A stretch of 64,000 nucleotides of DNA from Arcicella aurantiaca (GTDB lineage: Bacteria; Bacteroidota; Bacteroidia; Cytophagales; Spirosomataceae), in assembly GCF_003148625.1 (NCBI RefSeq), contig NZ_QGGO01000002.1, forward strand, positions 89,183 through 153,182, read 5' to 3'. Positions 44,564 through 54,460 of this stretch are shown here, in pieces (the stretch's first letter is position 1; every line of letters starts with the position of its first letter). The notes below the pieces were generated by a model. It searched no databases, had not been told where the DNA came from, and saw nothing but the letters and a program-made list of their open reading frames with translations. Position numbers and translations under genes: made by a program.

Positions 44564-47140
44564 ATGAAAAACCATTTACCTAAAATAACTCACAGAAAGC
44601 GGTTCGCCGCTTTTTTGTTTTTGCTACTGGCTCATTTCAGTTTCGGACAAGTTCCCAACAGTTATTATTTACCTCAAAATGTCAGTTACGACCCAAAAAT
44701 CCCAACACCTCAACAGTATTTGGGCTATCAGGTGGGAGATTGGCACATTCAGCACGATGCTTTGGTGGGTTATTTCAAGAAAATTGCGGAACTCTCAAAC
44801 CGTGTACAATTGACTGAATATGGTCGTACTTATGAAAATCGTCCTCTGTTACTGATGACGGTTTCATCACCCAAAAATTTATCGAATATTGATAAAATTA
44901 AAGCCGACCACCACGCTTTGGTTGAACCCGAAAAATCGGCAAGTTTAGACACCAAAAATATGCCGATTGTGGTTTGGATGGGTTATTCAGTTCACGGAAA
45001 CGAAGCCAGTGGAACAAATGCTTCGGTTTTAGCCGCCTATTATTTAGCGGCGGCTCAGGGTGCAGAAATTGACTCGCTTTTGAACGAAACGGTCATTTTA
45101 ATTGACCCAAGAATTAATCCCGACGGCGGAGAACGTTTTTCGAGTTGGGTAAATGCCAATAAAAGCCAAAACTTAGTATCCGACCCAAACAGTCGTGAAC
45201 TCAATGAAATGTGGCCTGGGGGGCGATACAACCACTATTGGTTTGATTTAAACCGTGATTGGCTTTATACGCAACACCCAGAAAGTAAAGGCAGAATCCA
45301 GAAATACCACGAATGGAAACCGAATATTTTGACCGACCACCACGAAATGGGTCCCAATTCTTCGTTCTTTTTTCAACCGGGGATTCCTGCTCGTACACAC
45401 CCACTTACGCCCAAAAAGAATATTGATTTAACCGAAAAAATTGGCAAATTTCACGCTGAAGCTTTGGATAAAATTGGTTCATTATATTTCACCAAAGAAG
45501 GTTACGACGATTTTTACTACGGAAAAGGCTCTACTTTCCCCGACGTGCAAGGTTGTATCGGTATTTTGTTTGAACAAGCCAGTTCTCGTGGACATTTGCA
45601 AGAAACGCAAAACGGAAATATGAGTTTTGCATTTACCGTCAGAAATCAGTTCACTACGACGCTTTCAACCTTAAAATCAGCTCGAAATTTACGCCAAGAA
45701 TTATTGGATTATCAACGTAGTTTTTACCAAGAAAAGAACGCTTCGCCTGTTCAATCTTACGTTTTTGGCGGTGGAAATGACCCTGTAAAAGTTTGGGAAA
45801 TGACCCGAATTTTACGTCAGCACGAAATTGATGTGTATGAAGTTGCCAAAGATGAAACCTTAGACGGAAAATCTTTCAAAAAAGGAACGTCATTTGTTGT
45901 GCCATTAAATCAACCTCAGTATCGTTTAATTCAAGGAATTTTTGAAAAACGTACCACTTTTGAAGATTCACTTTTCTACGATATTTCAGCTTGGTCGATG
46001 CCACATTGTTTCAACGTACCATATTCAGAAGTGAAAATGCCTTTGACTTTAGGTACAAAATTGACGGCAAATGATTTCCCGAAAGGAAAAGTAATTGGTA
46101 AAAGTGCCTACGGATATGTTTTTGAATGGAACAGTTATTTTGCCCCAAGAGCCGCTTACGAATTACAGAAAAAAGGCTACAAATTGAAAGTTGCTACCGA
46201 ACCTTTCACAGGTGTAATTGAAGGTGGAACAAAAGAATTTAGCTACGGCACAATCGAAATTACGGCAGGCTCAAATCAGCAAGCCAATTTTGAGTCGCTT
46301 AATACGCTTTTACAAACGTTAGCAGAACGTGACGGCGTGAATTTCTATGGGGTAAAAACAGGTTTAACACCTACAGGAATTGATTTGGGCAGTAGTTACT
46401 TTGCTCCCATTCGTCAGCCAAAAGCCTTGATGTTGACTGGTTATAACGTAAATCCAAACGATGCGGGCGAAACTTGGCATTTATTGGATACTCGTGTAAA
46501 TCTCCCTTTAACAATGGCGGATATTACGCAAACCAACCGCATGAATTTGGAAAAATATAATACTTTAATCCTTTCAAGTGGTGATTATAGTGCTTTGGAA
46601 GAAGAGAAAATCAAAACTTGGGTACGTAATGGCGGCGTATTAATTGCTATGACAGATGCCGTAAATTGGGTGGTTGCGAAAGGACTTTCTCCTGTAAAAA
46701 TCAAGGCAATTCCAGCCGATACTTCTGCTCCAAAACCTTACGCTTTGGCAGAACGCTACAAAGGGGCTCAACAAATTGGTGGGGCAATTTTCCAAGTAAA
46801 AATCGACCCAACGCACCCAATCGGTTATGGATTTAAGGAAAATACGTTAAGCGTTTTCAGAGACAATACTATTTTCTTGGAAAAGATAAAAGACCCATAC
46901 AACGCTCCGTTAATTTACACCAACGAACCTTTAGTAAGTGGCTATGTTACAGAGCGTAATAAGAAATTATTGAAAAATACGCCATCGGTGGTAGCCACGA
47001 GTTTTGGTGCTGGAAAAGTAATTGTGATGACGGATAATCCCAATTTCAGAGCATTTTGGTACGGAACGAATAAGTTATTTTTAAATGCGATGTTCTTCGG
47101 TTCAACGATTCTTTCGGGAGTACGTGGCGGAGAAGATTGA
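44564..47140 (+). CDS. M14-family zinc carboxypeptidase, exported
   Basis: 858 residues with a signal peptide (to HFSFGQ). The N-terminal half is an M14 peptidase domain: zinc ligands His144 and Glu147 in YSVHGNEASG and the third histidine at His259/260 in LTDHHEMG; IDPRINPDGGERF and FDLNRDWLYTQHPE are also typical. The C-terminal half (from about 580) has a glutamine-amidotransferase-like fold with a long loop (LSSGDYSALEEEKIKTWVRNGGVLIAM), as in other Bacteroidota M14 proteins. Likely a periplasmic or secreted carboxypeptidase. Terminators follow. Confidence 0.92.
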   Translation: MKNHLPKITHRKRFAAFLFLLLAHFSFGQVPNSYYLPQNVSYDPKIPTPQQYLGYQVGDWHIQHDALVGYFKKIAELSNRVQLTEYGRTYENRPLLLMTVSSPKNLSNIDKIKADHHALVEPEKSASLDTKNMPIVVWMGYSVHGNEASGTNASVLAAYYLAAAQGAEIDSLLNETVILIDPRINPDGGERFSSWVNANKSQNLVSDPNSRELNEMWPGGRYNHYWFDLNRDWLYTQHPESKGRIQKYHEWKPNILTDHHEMGPNSSFFFQPGIPARTHPLTPKKNIDLTEKIGKFHAEALDKIGSLYFTKEGYDDFYYGKGSTFPDVQGCIGILFEQASSRGHLQETQNGNMSFAFTVRNQFTTTLSTLKSARNLRQELLDYQRSFYQEKNASPVQSYVFGGGNDPVKVWEMTRILRQHEIDVYEVAKDETLDGKSFKKGTSFVVPLNQPQYRLIQGIFEKRTTFEDSLFYDISAWSMPHCFNVPYSEVKMPLTLGTKLTANDFPKGKVIGKSAYGYVFEWNSYFAPRAAYELQKKGYKLKVATEPFTGVIEGGTKEFSYGTIEITAGSNQQANFESLNTLLQTLAERDGVNFYGVKTGLTPTGIDLGSSYFAPIRQPKALMLTGYNVNPNDAGETWHLLDTRVNLPLTMADITQTNRMNLEKYNTLILSSGDYSALEEEKIKTWVRNGGVLIAMTDAVNWVVAKGLSPVKIKAIPADTSAPKPYALAERYKGAQQIGGAIFQVKIDPTHPIGYGFKENTLSVFRDNTIFLEKIKDPYNAPLIYTNEPLVSGYVTERNKKLLKNTPSVVATSFGAGKVIVMTDNPNFRAFWYGTNKLFLNAMFFGSTILSGVRGGED

Positions 47141-47155
47141 TATATGATACTTCTC

Positions 47156-47188
47156 AGATTTCCTAACTCTTCGAGAGTTAGGAAATCT
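47156..47188. terminator. Strong hairpin after the M14 gene
   Basis: AGATTTCCTAACTCT-TCG-AGAGTTAGGAAATCT, a perfect 15-bp stem closed by a 3-nt loop. Confidence 0.75.
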
Positions 47189-47208
47189 CTAAAACTAAAC
47201 AAAAAAAT

Positions 47209-47246
47209 ATCCCGCTGATGATAGAAAAATCTACCTTCAGCGGGAT
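47209..47246. terminator. Second hairpin between the M14 and 253-aa genes
   Basis: ATCCCGCTGA and TCAGCGGGAT arms around an 18-nt loop, preceded on the plus strand by seven A and followed by TTTG. Suits the minus-strand gene at 47374. Confidence 0.6.
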
Positions 47247-47373
47247 TTGTATTTATAGAAACTTTGTTATTTTTTACTCTTCTTTCAATATATTTTCAAA
47301 CTTATCGGGTCATTCCTCAAAATATAATAAATAGGAAATAAGCATTTTACCCGTTTTCTAATCACCACTACCA

Positions 47374-48135
47374 TTAGAATTGCATTCCTTCTAAATCATT
47401 CACCGAAACCACATATTTAGCTTCATTATTTCCCATACGCACTTTCAAATGATAATTTCCTCCTGCTAAATAATATAAAGGTTTCAAAACGCCTGTTTGT
47501 GTAGCCTCACTGTATTTATAATCACAAGGAATCCCCATACCTGTTTCGGTAGTCAAAATCGGTACTAATCTGCTGTCACCAGTTTTGATATGAATAACGT
47601 TATTTTCATCTGTTTGTAAGCATCTTACAATTTCGCTTGGAGCAGGCACAGCATCTAAAGTCATTTTCACAGGAGCATAAATAATGGTTTTATCTTCTTC
47701 GTCAATTTCCATGATACGGTAATATTTTGTACCTACATACATTTTAGGGTCAACAAATGTAAACAAAGACCTTTCGTCGTTTTTCGATTCAACTTTTACT
47801 TCTATTAAATCATAAAAAGTCTCTCTATCATGACTAATTTGAATTACATAAAGCTTTGCACTCTTACCCACAGCACTAACCCACGATAATTTTGCTTTAT
47901 AATTCTCATCAAGTGTAGCTTTCAATGAAATCTTAGAATTGCTTAATGATTTGATTGGTTCATAAGATTTTTTAGAAAGAATTGATGCGACACGGCTTTG
48001 TTGCTCATCAAATAATTTTACATCAAAAAACTTATATTCTTTGTTGGCTAACAATTTGAACGGTTTTGCGGGAATAGCGAAAGATGAATTGACGACAGAA
48101 ATCATCAATACAGCATAAAGGAACGTTTTTTTCAT
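47374..48135 (-). CDS. Exported protein with FnIII-like core, unknown function
   Basis: 253 residues with a clear signal peptide (MKKTFLYAVLMISVVNSSFA). A fibronectin-III-like segment spans residues about 70-160 (KISLKATLDENYKAKLSW ... KYYRIMEIDEEDKTIIYAPV). The C-terminal about 50 residues (YYLAGGNYHLKVRMGNN..KYVVSV) resemble a type IX secretion-type sorting tail, by feel rather than by a clear match. No enzyme motif is seen. Start is ATG 48133-48135. Long AT-rich upstream region. Confidence 0.7.
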   Translation of the reverse strand: MKKTFLYAVLMISVVNSSFAIPAKPFKLLANKEYKFFDVKLFDEQQSRVASILSKKSYEPIKSLSNSKISLKATLDENYKAKLSWVSAVGKSAKLYVIQISHDRETFYDLIEVKVESKNDERSLFTFVDPKMYVGTKYYRIMEIDEEDKTIIYAPVKMTLDAVPAPSEIVRCLQTDENNVIHIKTGDSRLVPILTTETGMGIPCDYKYSEATQTGVLKPLYYLAGGNYHLKVRMGNNEAKYVVSVNDLEGMQF

Positions 48136-48540
48136 GGGTTAATTATACTTGTTAGTGTACAGCTTTAAGTAGCAAAAAATATACCAAAAATATTTTTATA
48201 AATTAAAATCTTACCTAATAAGATTTTTTTGATTCCCTTTTTGATAAAACATCTTCGGGATTTATTCTTCAAAAAGCAAGCTTAGAGACATTCAAAAAAA
48301 TTGTTTTCACAATCCATTTTAAAGCCTTATTTTTACATCATAAAACAGTCTAATCATTTGATTTTGTGAATATTTCAAGAAGTTTTTGAAGAATATTTGC
48401 TTATTCAGAGGTGTTAGGTATTAGATGTTAGGTTTTAGCATTTTGAGATATTCCTTATTTGGGAAAATCTTAGAAAACTAATCCCTAAAACCCAATTCCT
48501 AAAACCTATTACCCAAAACATTCACTCATTGAATTTACCA
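48136..48540. other. Long intergenic region with CCTAA-type repeats
   Basis: 405 bp with no gene. The part 48410-48515 holds degenerate GGTGTTAGG / CCTAAAACC repeats found also at 56617-56675 and, in frame, inside rnr. The remainder is AT-rich leader sequence for the two divergent genes, with no clear promoter. Confidence 0.55.
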
Positions 48541-49833
48541 ATGGCAACAGCAACTTTCACGCTCGAAAGAGATACCGAAATTTTTAATTTGATTAATCAA
48601 GAAGCTCACCGTCAAGAGTACGGAATCGAATTGATTGCTTCTGAGAATTTTACTTCAAAACAAGTTATGGAAGCCCAAGGCTCTGTTTTGACTAATAAAT
48701 ATGCGGAAGGGCTTCCAGGAAAACGTTATTATGGTGGTTGTGAAGTAGTTGACCAAGTAGAAACTATTGCTATTGAACGTGCAAAAGCACTTTTCGGAGC
48801 ATCTTGGGCAAACGTTCAAGCTCACTCTGGAGCTCAGGCAAATGCGGCGGTTTTCTTGTCATTCTTAAATCCGGGAGATAAAATTTTAGGTTTTAATCTT
48901 TCTCATGGTGGTCACCTTTCACATGGTTCTCCCGTAAACTTTTCAGGAAAATACTTCCAAGCATTTTTCTACGGAGTTGAAGAAGAAACAGGTTTGATTG
49001 ATTGGGATAAAGTAGAAGCTACGGCTTTGAAAGAAAAACCAAGATTGATTATTTGTGGTGCTTCGGCATATTCTCGTGATTGGGACTACGCTCGTTTACG
49101 TACCATTGCTGACCAAATCGGAGCAATTTTATTAGCAGATATTTCTCACCCATCGGCATTAATTGCTAAAGGTTTATTGAATAACCCAATGCAACATTGC
49201 CATATCGTAACTACTACTACGCACAAAACTTTAAGAGGTCCTCGTGGTGGTTTAATTATGATGGGTAACGATTTTGTAAATCCATTCGGTTTAACAACAC
49301 CAAAAGGAGAGTTGAAAATGATGTCTGCTTTATTAGACGGTGGAGTTTTCCCAGGAACTCAAGGTGGACCTTTGGAACACGTTATCGCAGCAAAAGCAAT
49401 TGCATTTGGCGAAGCTTTAACGGATAACTTCCAAGCTTATGCAGAACAATTACAACGTAATGCAAAAGTAATGGCTCAGGCATTTGTTGATAAAGGATAT
49501 AAAATCATCTCAGGAGGTACAGATAATCACCTGATGTTGATTGACTTACGTCCAAAAGGATTGACAGGAAAATTAGCTGAAAATACTTTAGTAAAAGCTG
49601 ATATTACTATCAACAAAAACATGGTTCCTTTCGATGATAAATCGCCATTTGTAACCTCAGGTATGCGTGTAGGTACGGCAGCCATGACAACTCGTGGTAT
49701 GAAAGAAGCAGAAATGTTGCACATTGTGGAGTTAATTGACAGCGTTTTGATGAATCACGACAATGAAACTTTCATTGGTTCAGTGAGAACAGAAGTAAAC
49801 AAATGGATGGAAGCATTTCCATTATATGTATAA
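48541..49833 (+). CDS. glyA: Serine hydroxymethyltransferase
   Basis: PLP enzyme converting serine and tetrahydrofolate to glycine and methylene-THF; cytoplasm. 430 residues from ATG 48541; a TTG four codons upstream also keeps the frame, but [11 protein letters not shown] is the better start. The PLP-binding lysine is Lys229 in [25 protein letters not shown] and the substrate-loop [12 protein letters not shown] are present. Complete with all key residues. Confidence 0.97.
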   Translation: MATATFTLERDTEIFNLINQEAHRQEYGIELIASENFTSKQVMEAQGSVLTNKYAEGLPGKRYYGGCEVVDQVETIAIERAKALFGASWANVQAHSGAQANAAVFLSFLNPGDKILGFNLSHGGHLSHGSPVNFSGKYFQAFFYGVEEETGLIDWDKVEATALKEKPRLIICGASAYSRDWDYARLRTIADQIGAILLADISHPSALIAKGLLNNPMQHCHIVTTTTHKTLRGPRGGLIMMGNDFVNPFGLTTPKGELKMMSALLDGGVFPGTQGGPLEHVIAAKAIAFGEALTDNFQAYAEQLQRNAKVMAQAFVDKGYKIISGGTDNHLMLIDLRPKGLTGKLAENTLVKADITINKNMVPFDDKSPFVTSGMRVGTAAMTTRGMKEAEMLHIVELIDSVLMNHDNETFIGSVRTEVNKWMEAFPLYV

Positions 49834-50148
49834 ATTTTAGTACAAAGTATTGGGTATTATACCAAGCGAAAAGCGATTTGCGAAAAAGCGAATAAGGAAA
49901 CGACACAAAATCATAGATTTACTTAATTTCTATTTTACTAAACCTCAATCGGTTGAGTGCCAGTTTTAAGATTTAGTATATGATGTTTTTTCTCTTAATA
50001 CTTGATACTACATACATAGTACATTATAAAAACCCTGACAATACTAAACGTTGTCGGGGTTTTTTGTGTTTTTGATGTAACTTTACGAGATAAATTTTAA
50101 TCCAAGAAATATGACGAGAATCATTTCTCGAAATAATGATAAACACAA
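49834..50148. other. Intergenic region glyA-tatC
   Basis: About 315 bp: a glyA terminator at 50029-50066, and a small hairpin CGAGAATCATTTCTCG (about 50114-50130) shortly before the tatC start that could affect its translation. Possible weak promoter TTTTTG, 16 nt, TAAATTTT ahead of it. No gene. Confidence 0.5.
50029..50066 (+). terminator. Terminator after glyA
   Basis: AACCCTGACAA and TTGTCGGGGTT arms with a following T6 run; typical intrinsic terminator. Confidence 0.8.
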
Positions 50149-51000
50149 ATGGCTTTAGACCAAGATTTTGAACACGAAATAGACGAAACAGAAGGCAATG
50201 AAATGTCCTTCATTGACCATCTTGAAGAATTACGTTGGCATATCATTCGCTCACTGATTGCCATTTTTGTTTTTACAATTATTGGGTGGATTTTCCAGAA
50301 AGAGATTTTTGGGGGAATTATTATGGCTCCTTCCAAATCAGAATTTTGGACAAACCGAATGCTTTGTAAATTAGCTGATTTGACAGGTGTAGAAGGACTT
50401 TGCTTTAAACAAGCAGATTTTATTCTGCAAAGTCGTGAAGTTTCTGGGCAATTTATGATGGCTCTTACACAGTCAATCATGGTGGGTTTGTTACTTTCTT
50501 TCCCTTATTTTTTCTGGGAAATTTGGCGTTTTGTTAAACCTGGATTGAAAGTAAAAGAAGCAAAAGCGGCAAGTGGAGCTGTATTCTGGGTTTCAGTATT
50601 ATTTTTTACAGGTGTTGCTTTTGGATATTACGTGGTATCGCCGATGGCAATTAACTTTTTGGCAAGTTTCAAGTTAGATGACGCAATCCAAAATCAATTT
50701 GATATTAATGATTATATCTCATTACTTTCAACGATGACTTTGGCTTGTGGTATTACATTCCAGTTGCCAATGATTGCTTATGTACTGTCAATGGTTGGTA
50801 TTCTTACGCCACAATTCATGCGTGAATATCGTCGTCATGCTTTGGTGGTAATTTTGATTATTGCGGCAATTATTACGCCTTCGCCCGATATGATTTCTCA
50901 ACTTTTGGTAACCTTACCTCTTTTAGGACTTTACGAAATCAGTATTGGTGTATCTGCGAGAGTGAACAAACAACGCCAAGCAGAAGCTTTAGAAAGCTAA
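50149..51000 (+). CDS. tatC: Sec-independent protein translocase TatC
   Basis: Core membrane component of the twin-arginine translocase, exporting folded proteins. 283 residues, six transmembrane helices, family landmarks MSFIDHLEELRWHIIRSL and FPYFFWEIWRFVKPGL. An extended first periplasmic loop with cysteines (MLCKLADLTGVEGLCF) is normal in Bacteroidota. The DUF1501 protein on the opposite strand carries a twin-arginine-type signal. No tatA here. Confidence 0.95.
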   Translation: MALDQDFEHEIDETEGNEMSFIDHLEELRWHIIRSLIAIFVFTIIGWIFQKEIFGGIIMAPSKSEFWTNRMLCKLADLTGVEGLCFKQADFILQSREVSGQFMMALTQSIMVGLLLSFPYFFWEIWRFVKPGLKVKEAKAASGAVFWVSVLFFTGVAFGYYVVSPMAINFLASFKLDDAIQNQFDINDYISLLSTMTLACGITFQLPMIAYVLSMVGILTPQFMREYRRHALVVILIIAAIITPSPDMISQLLVTLPLLGLYEISIGVSARVNKQRQAEALES

Positions 51001-51022
51001 TTCATTTTAGGGTTTGATATAA

Positions 51023-51058
51023 AAAACGGTCAGGTGAAATAAATCACTTGACCGTTTT
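51023..51058 (+). terminator. Terminator after tatC
   Basis: AAAACGGTCAGGTGA-AATAAA-TCACTTGACCGTTTT (one mismatch), followed by T residues. May serve both strands. Confidence 0.85.
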
Positions 51059-51124
51059 TGTTTGTCTGAACTACGATTTGTTAGATAGATATACTTTAAA
51101 GATTTGTCATCTCAAAAATCATAG

Positions 51125-52681
51125 TTAAATGCCCGCAATAGATAAATTCACTCCTGCTGCAACATTTAAGTTTCCGTAGTTTTGCAAATTTTTAATCGTT
51201 GCATTGGCACTCAGCGTTACGGTATGACCTGCACAAATTCTGGCATTTTCCGTTGTGAAAGGTACACGCCCACACGACCATGTTTTTTCGTCATGCCAAC
51301 TTCCTGTTTTTATGGTACAGACTTCATCGGTAAATAATGAAACGGTATCAAAACTTTTATTGAATAATAATGACGTTGCATCTGTTTTACTTCTTCCGAA
51401 CCAGTCGATGAGAATATCCCAATAAATCCTTCGGAAGTCTATTTGCATTTTTAAATCTTGATTACCCGTTGTACCATTCAAATCTGTGGGTAAATTAGAA
51501 TATCCACCAATATTGGGATTTCTACCAACCATTTGGCGTTTCAGACTTGACCCAAAAACAAACATTGGAGCAGCTACACCGTGGTCAGTTCCAGCACTTG
51601 AGTTAGAGTTTGCTCTTCTTCCAAATTCTGAAAAAGTAAATCCAACGACTTTATCTTCAATTCCTCTTTGTTGCAAATCGGCTTGAAATGCGGCAATTCC
51701 TGCCGAAACTCTTCCTAATAAAGTAGCATGACCTCCCAAATTATTATTGGTTCCTCCACCCGATTGTACTTGTCCTGCATGGGTATCAAAGCCTCCAATG
51801 GATAGAAAATAGACCTTCGTTTTTAAGCCTCCTCCTACTAATCTTGCGACAATTTTTAATTGGTCAGCAATAGAATTACTTGTAGGATAGGTTGGTGCTG
51901 GCGTAATATTTCCTGCATTATGAGCTGCCGTAATTTCAGCAGAATAGCCAATAGCCAAAGCTTGTTGTTGACGAATAAAAGCGACTAAATCTCCTGCTTC
52001 GCAACAAGGTAAATCAGTCGTTGTTCCTCCACTTCCACCACCTACCAAAGTGGCATAACTGGCGGGGTCATTGATAGCAACTGCCATTGACTGATTACTT
52101 CCCAAAACAGTAGTAGAAGTCAAGTACCCAATCTGAATTGCCAGAGGGTCTTCCATGGTGGCATTCGCTGCATCACGGTCGGTAATTGGTGGCGTTGGAT
52201 AATTCAAGAATCTGTCTTCCAAATATCTTCCTGCCCAGCCTGTATCCGCTTGCACAGACGCATCCGAACCCGTCATCCAAATATCAGTTGCCCGATAATG
52301 CGAATAATTTGGTGTTGGATAAGAAACAGAATGTACAACGGCTAACTTTCCGTTATCATGCAATTGTTTCAAGCCTGTCATGCTTGGATGTAAACCTGTT
52401 ACGCCACTTCCAATCGGTAAAACCGAAGCTTGCGGAATAGCAATATTACTTCGTAAGGTATTGTATTGAGAATATTGGTCGAGGGGAATAACGGTATTTA
52501 ATCCGTCATTTCCGCCATTAAGATATATGATAACTAAAACACGGTCTTTGGCGAGTGCATCTGTTTTCATTAAAGACTGCACAAGTGGAGAATTCGCTCC
52601 GAAGGCTTTAACTCCCATACCTCCTACCATTACTGGCACTAAAAAAGAAGACGTGGCAGCAAGGAAATCTCTACGTTTCAT
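51125..52681 (-). CDS. DUF1501 family protein with twin-arginine signal
   Basis: 518 residues. The twin-arginine-type leader is KRRDFLAATSSFLVPVMVGG. The DUF1501 body (alkaline-phosphatase-like fold) has IYLNGGNDGLNTVIPLD, LHPSMTGLKQLHDNGKLAVVHSVSYP, SIGGFDTHAGQV and FSEFGRRANSNSSAGTDHG, with candidate metal ligands. The last about 65 residues (TGSWHDEKTWSCGRVPF ... GHTVTLSA) form a beta-rich extension shared with the M36 protease. Paired with DUF1800 (gap 69 bp) as usual. Function unknown, likely surface or periplasmic. The stop codon abuts a GAACTATGATTT-type repeat. Confidence 0.92.
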   Translation of the reverse strand: MKRRDFLAATSSFLVPVMVGGMGVKAFGANSPLVQSLMKTDALAKDRVLVIIYLNGGNDGLNTVIPLDQYSQYNTLRSNIAIPQASVLPIGSGVTGLHPSMTGLKQLHDNGKLAVVHSVSYPTPNYSHYRATDIWMTGSDASVQADTGWAGRYLEDRFLNYPTPPITDRDAANATMEDPLAIQIGYLTSTTVLGSNQSMAVAINDPASYATLVGGGSGGTTTDLPCCEAGDLVAFIRQQQALAIGYSAEITAAHNAGNITPAPTYPTSNSIADQLKIVARLVGGGLKTKVYFLSIGGFDTHAGQVQSGGGTNNNLGGHATLLGRVSAGIAAFQADLQQRGIEDKVVGFTFSEFGRRANSNSSAGTDHGVAAPMFVFGSSLKRQMVGRNPNIGGYSNLPTDLNGTTGNQDLKMQIDFRRIYWDILIDWFGRSKTDATSLLFNKSFDTVSLFTDEVCTIKTGSWHDEKTWSCGRVPFTTENARICAGHTVTLSANATIKNLQNYGNLNVAAGVNLSIAGI

Positions 52682-52750
52682 AATTATATATTTTGATGCT
52701 TTGAGTTTTATGGATAATTGATTGTTTACAGGAAAAAATCCTGAGTTACT

Positions 52751-54460
52751 TTAACAAATACTATACTCTGCCATTCTGAGTAAATACTTCATTAAAGCCT
52801 CCAATTTAGATTTCACCGTATTGATATTCGTTGTGGTAGGGTTTGCTTTATATGATGCCCATTGGGTTGTCCAGTTAGTTCTTGGCTGATTAATCATAAA
52901 AATGGTATCAATCAAAAATGTTTTCTGATTTGCAGTAAGCTCAGTGGCAAACAAATTCATAGTTACCAATTCCACAATATGTACACAATTGGTTACATCA
53001 TAATTAGGAGGTAGTGGAATGCTCGGATTATGATTAACATTGGTTAAATCCACCATTGCCAACATATCAATTTTAATAGTTACCAAAGGCGTAATACCAG
53101 AAACGAGCGTTCTTCCTGAGATGAGTTTATCAGTAAATGAATTACGAAGACCAATTTGAGAGGTGTTTATCCAATTTCGGGAATAGCCTGTTTGAAAGTA
53201 CGCATCATAACCAAAAACGGTTGGTTGGTCAAGCAAAGCCATTTGCATTTCGGTCATCCTATCATAAATATATTGGGCATACGTTCTATGATTTTTTACG
53301 CTATTAATCAAATTGGCAGAGTCAATTATTGGCACTGGAAAATTGAAAAAGCGATGAGCCCCAACAATGAATTCGGCAGGAGATTTTATGATTGCTCCAA
53401 TATTTCCAACATCATAAAAATGTTCAGAAGATAATAGTTTGTGAATAATTGGTTTAATTTCAAAAGTACGTCCCGTTGTAGGGTCAACACTTTTAAAAAT
53501 ATTGGCTAAAGGAATAATTACGTTGTCTTCTATTTCTTGCGTAACATTTGGGTTTACGAAAAAACGATACAATTTTCGACAAATGAATTTTGCTGTTTCT
53601 GGGTGAGCAAAAAGCATATTCAACAATTCATCTATTTCAAACTCACCAGCATTATTATAACCCACAGGAGCTGTAGTAGGCGTATTTATCGTTTTATTTT
53701 GATAACTGGCGGAAAAAACCTTAGAGGCAGTATCATGTCGAGTTGAGGTAAAGTAACTCTCCACAAAAGTTGTTCCGTTGGTATAAAAGTTTCGGTATCT
53801 CCAACCCGTCAAAACTCTGGCAGCGGCTTTTACGTCATTTTCAGTATAATTACTATTTCCTGCAAAATCCTTTGCTCCTACCACAAATAATTCTTGTAAT
53901 TCACGAGCATAATTTTCGTTTGAAGCGGCTCCACCCGTTCCCTTTTGGTTATCGTGTCCGTTCAGAAACTTTAACATAGCAGGGTCATAAGTAATATCAC
54001 GAACAAAGTCTTTAAAATTCTCTAAGGAGCGACTTCTAACCTTCATAAAATACTTATAAATAGCTCGATATTCATCAACGGCAGCCTCAGTAGTAACAAA
54101 ATGATTTTGCCAAAAAAGCGTCATTTTATCAATAATTGACGGATTGCCACTCTGAGTAGCCATCATATTTATCCACCAATATTTATAATAAAATCTAAAA
54201 TCAAAATTTCGGGCAAGCGTCGAGTCATAGGAAGAATTTACATACTCTTGCCCAACCGTCGTTTTGGCATCATTCAAATCAACAGGCGGAGGTGGATTGT
54301 AGTTAATATTATCTATTAAAGTTTGAATTGCCAGCGTTGAGCTAACTCCAGTATATGCCGCAATATTGGCTTGGGTAGGACCAAACGTAGCCCTGCGTAG
54401 TAAATGAGCAGCCTGTTGAACCGTAAGGGGTTGTGCATAGGCGTTCAATGAGTAGTTCAT
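52751..54460 (-). CDS. DUF1800 family protein
   Basis: 569 residues with DUF1800 landmarks: AAHLLRRATFGPT near the N-terminus, WWINMMATQS and DKMTLFWQNHFVT, NENYARELQELFVVGAKDFAGNSNYTENDVKAAARVLTGWRYR, and FICRKLYRFFVN. The pair with DUF1501 is highly conserved in Bacteroidota and proteobacteria and probably exported; no clear signal peptide is visible here, beginning NYSLNAYAQPLTV. First gene of the two-gene operon. Confidence 0.92.
   Translation of the reverse strand: MNYSLNAYAQPLTVQQAAHLLRRATFGPTQANIAAYTGVSSTLAIQTLIDNINYNPPPPVDLNDAKTTVGQEYVNSSYDSTLARNFDFRFYYKYWWINMMATQSGNPSIIDKMTLFWQNHFVTTEAAVDEYRAIYKYFMKVRSRSLENFKDFVRDITYDPAMLKFLNGHDNQKGTGGAASNENYARELQELFVVGAKDFAGNSNYTENDVKAAARVLTGWRYRNFYTNGTTFVESYFTSTRHDTASKVFSASYQNKTINTPTTAPVGYNNAGEFEIDELLNMLFAHPETAKFICRKLYRFFVNPNVTQEIEDNVIIPLANIFKSVDPTTGRTFEIKPIIHKLLSSEHFYDVGNIGAIIKSPAEFIVGAHRFFNFPVPIIDSANLINSVKNHRTYAQYIYDRMTEMQMALLDQPTVFGYDAYFQTGYSRNWINTSQIGLRNSFTDKLISGRTLVSGITPLVTIKIDMLAMVDLTNVNHNPSIPLPPNYDVTNCVHIVELVTMNLFATELTANQKTFLIDTIFMINQPRTNWTTQWASYKANPTTTNINTVKSKLEALMKYLLRMAEYSIC

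Noticed and set aside
48529-48540. TTG start for glyA
   Set aside because: ATG at 48541 gives the usual start; the TTG lies only four codons upstream in repeat-like sequence.
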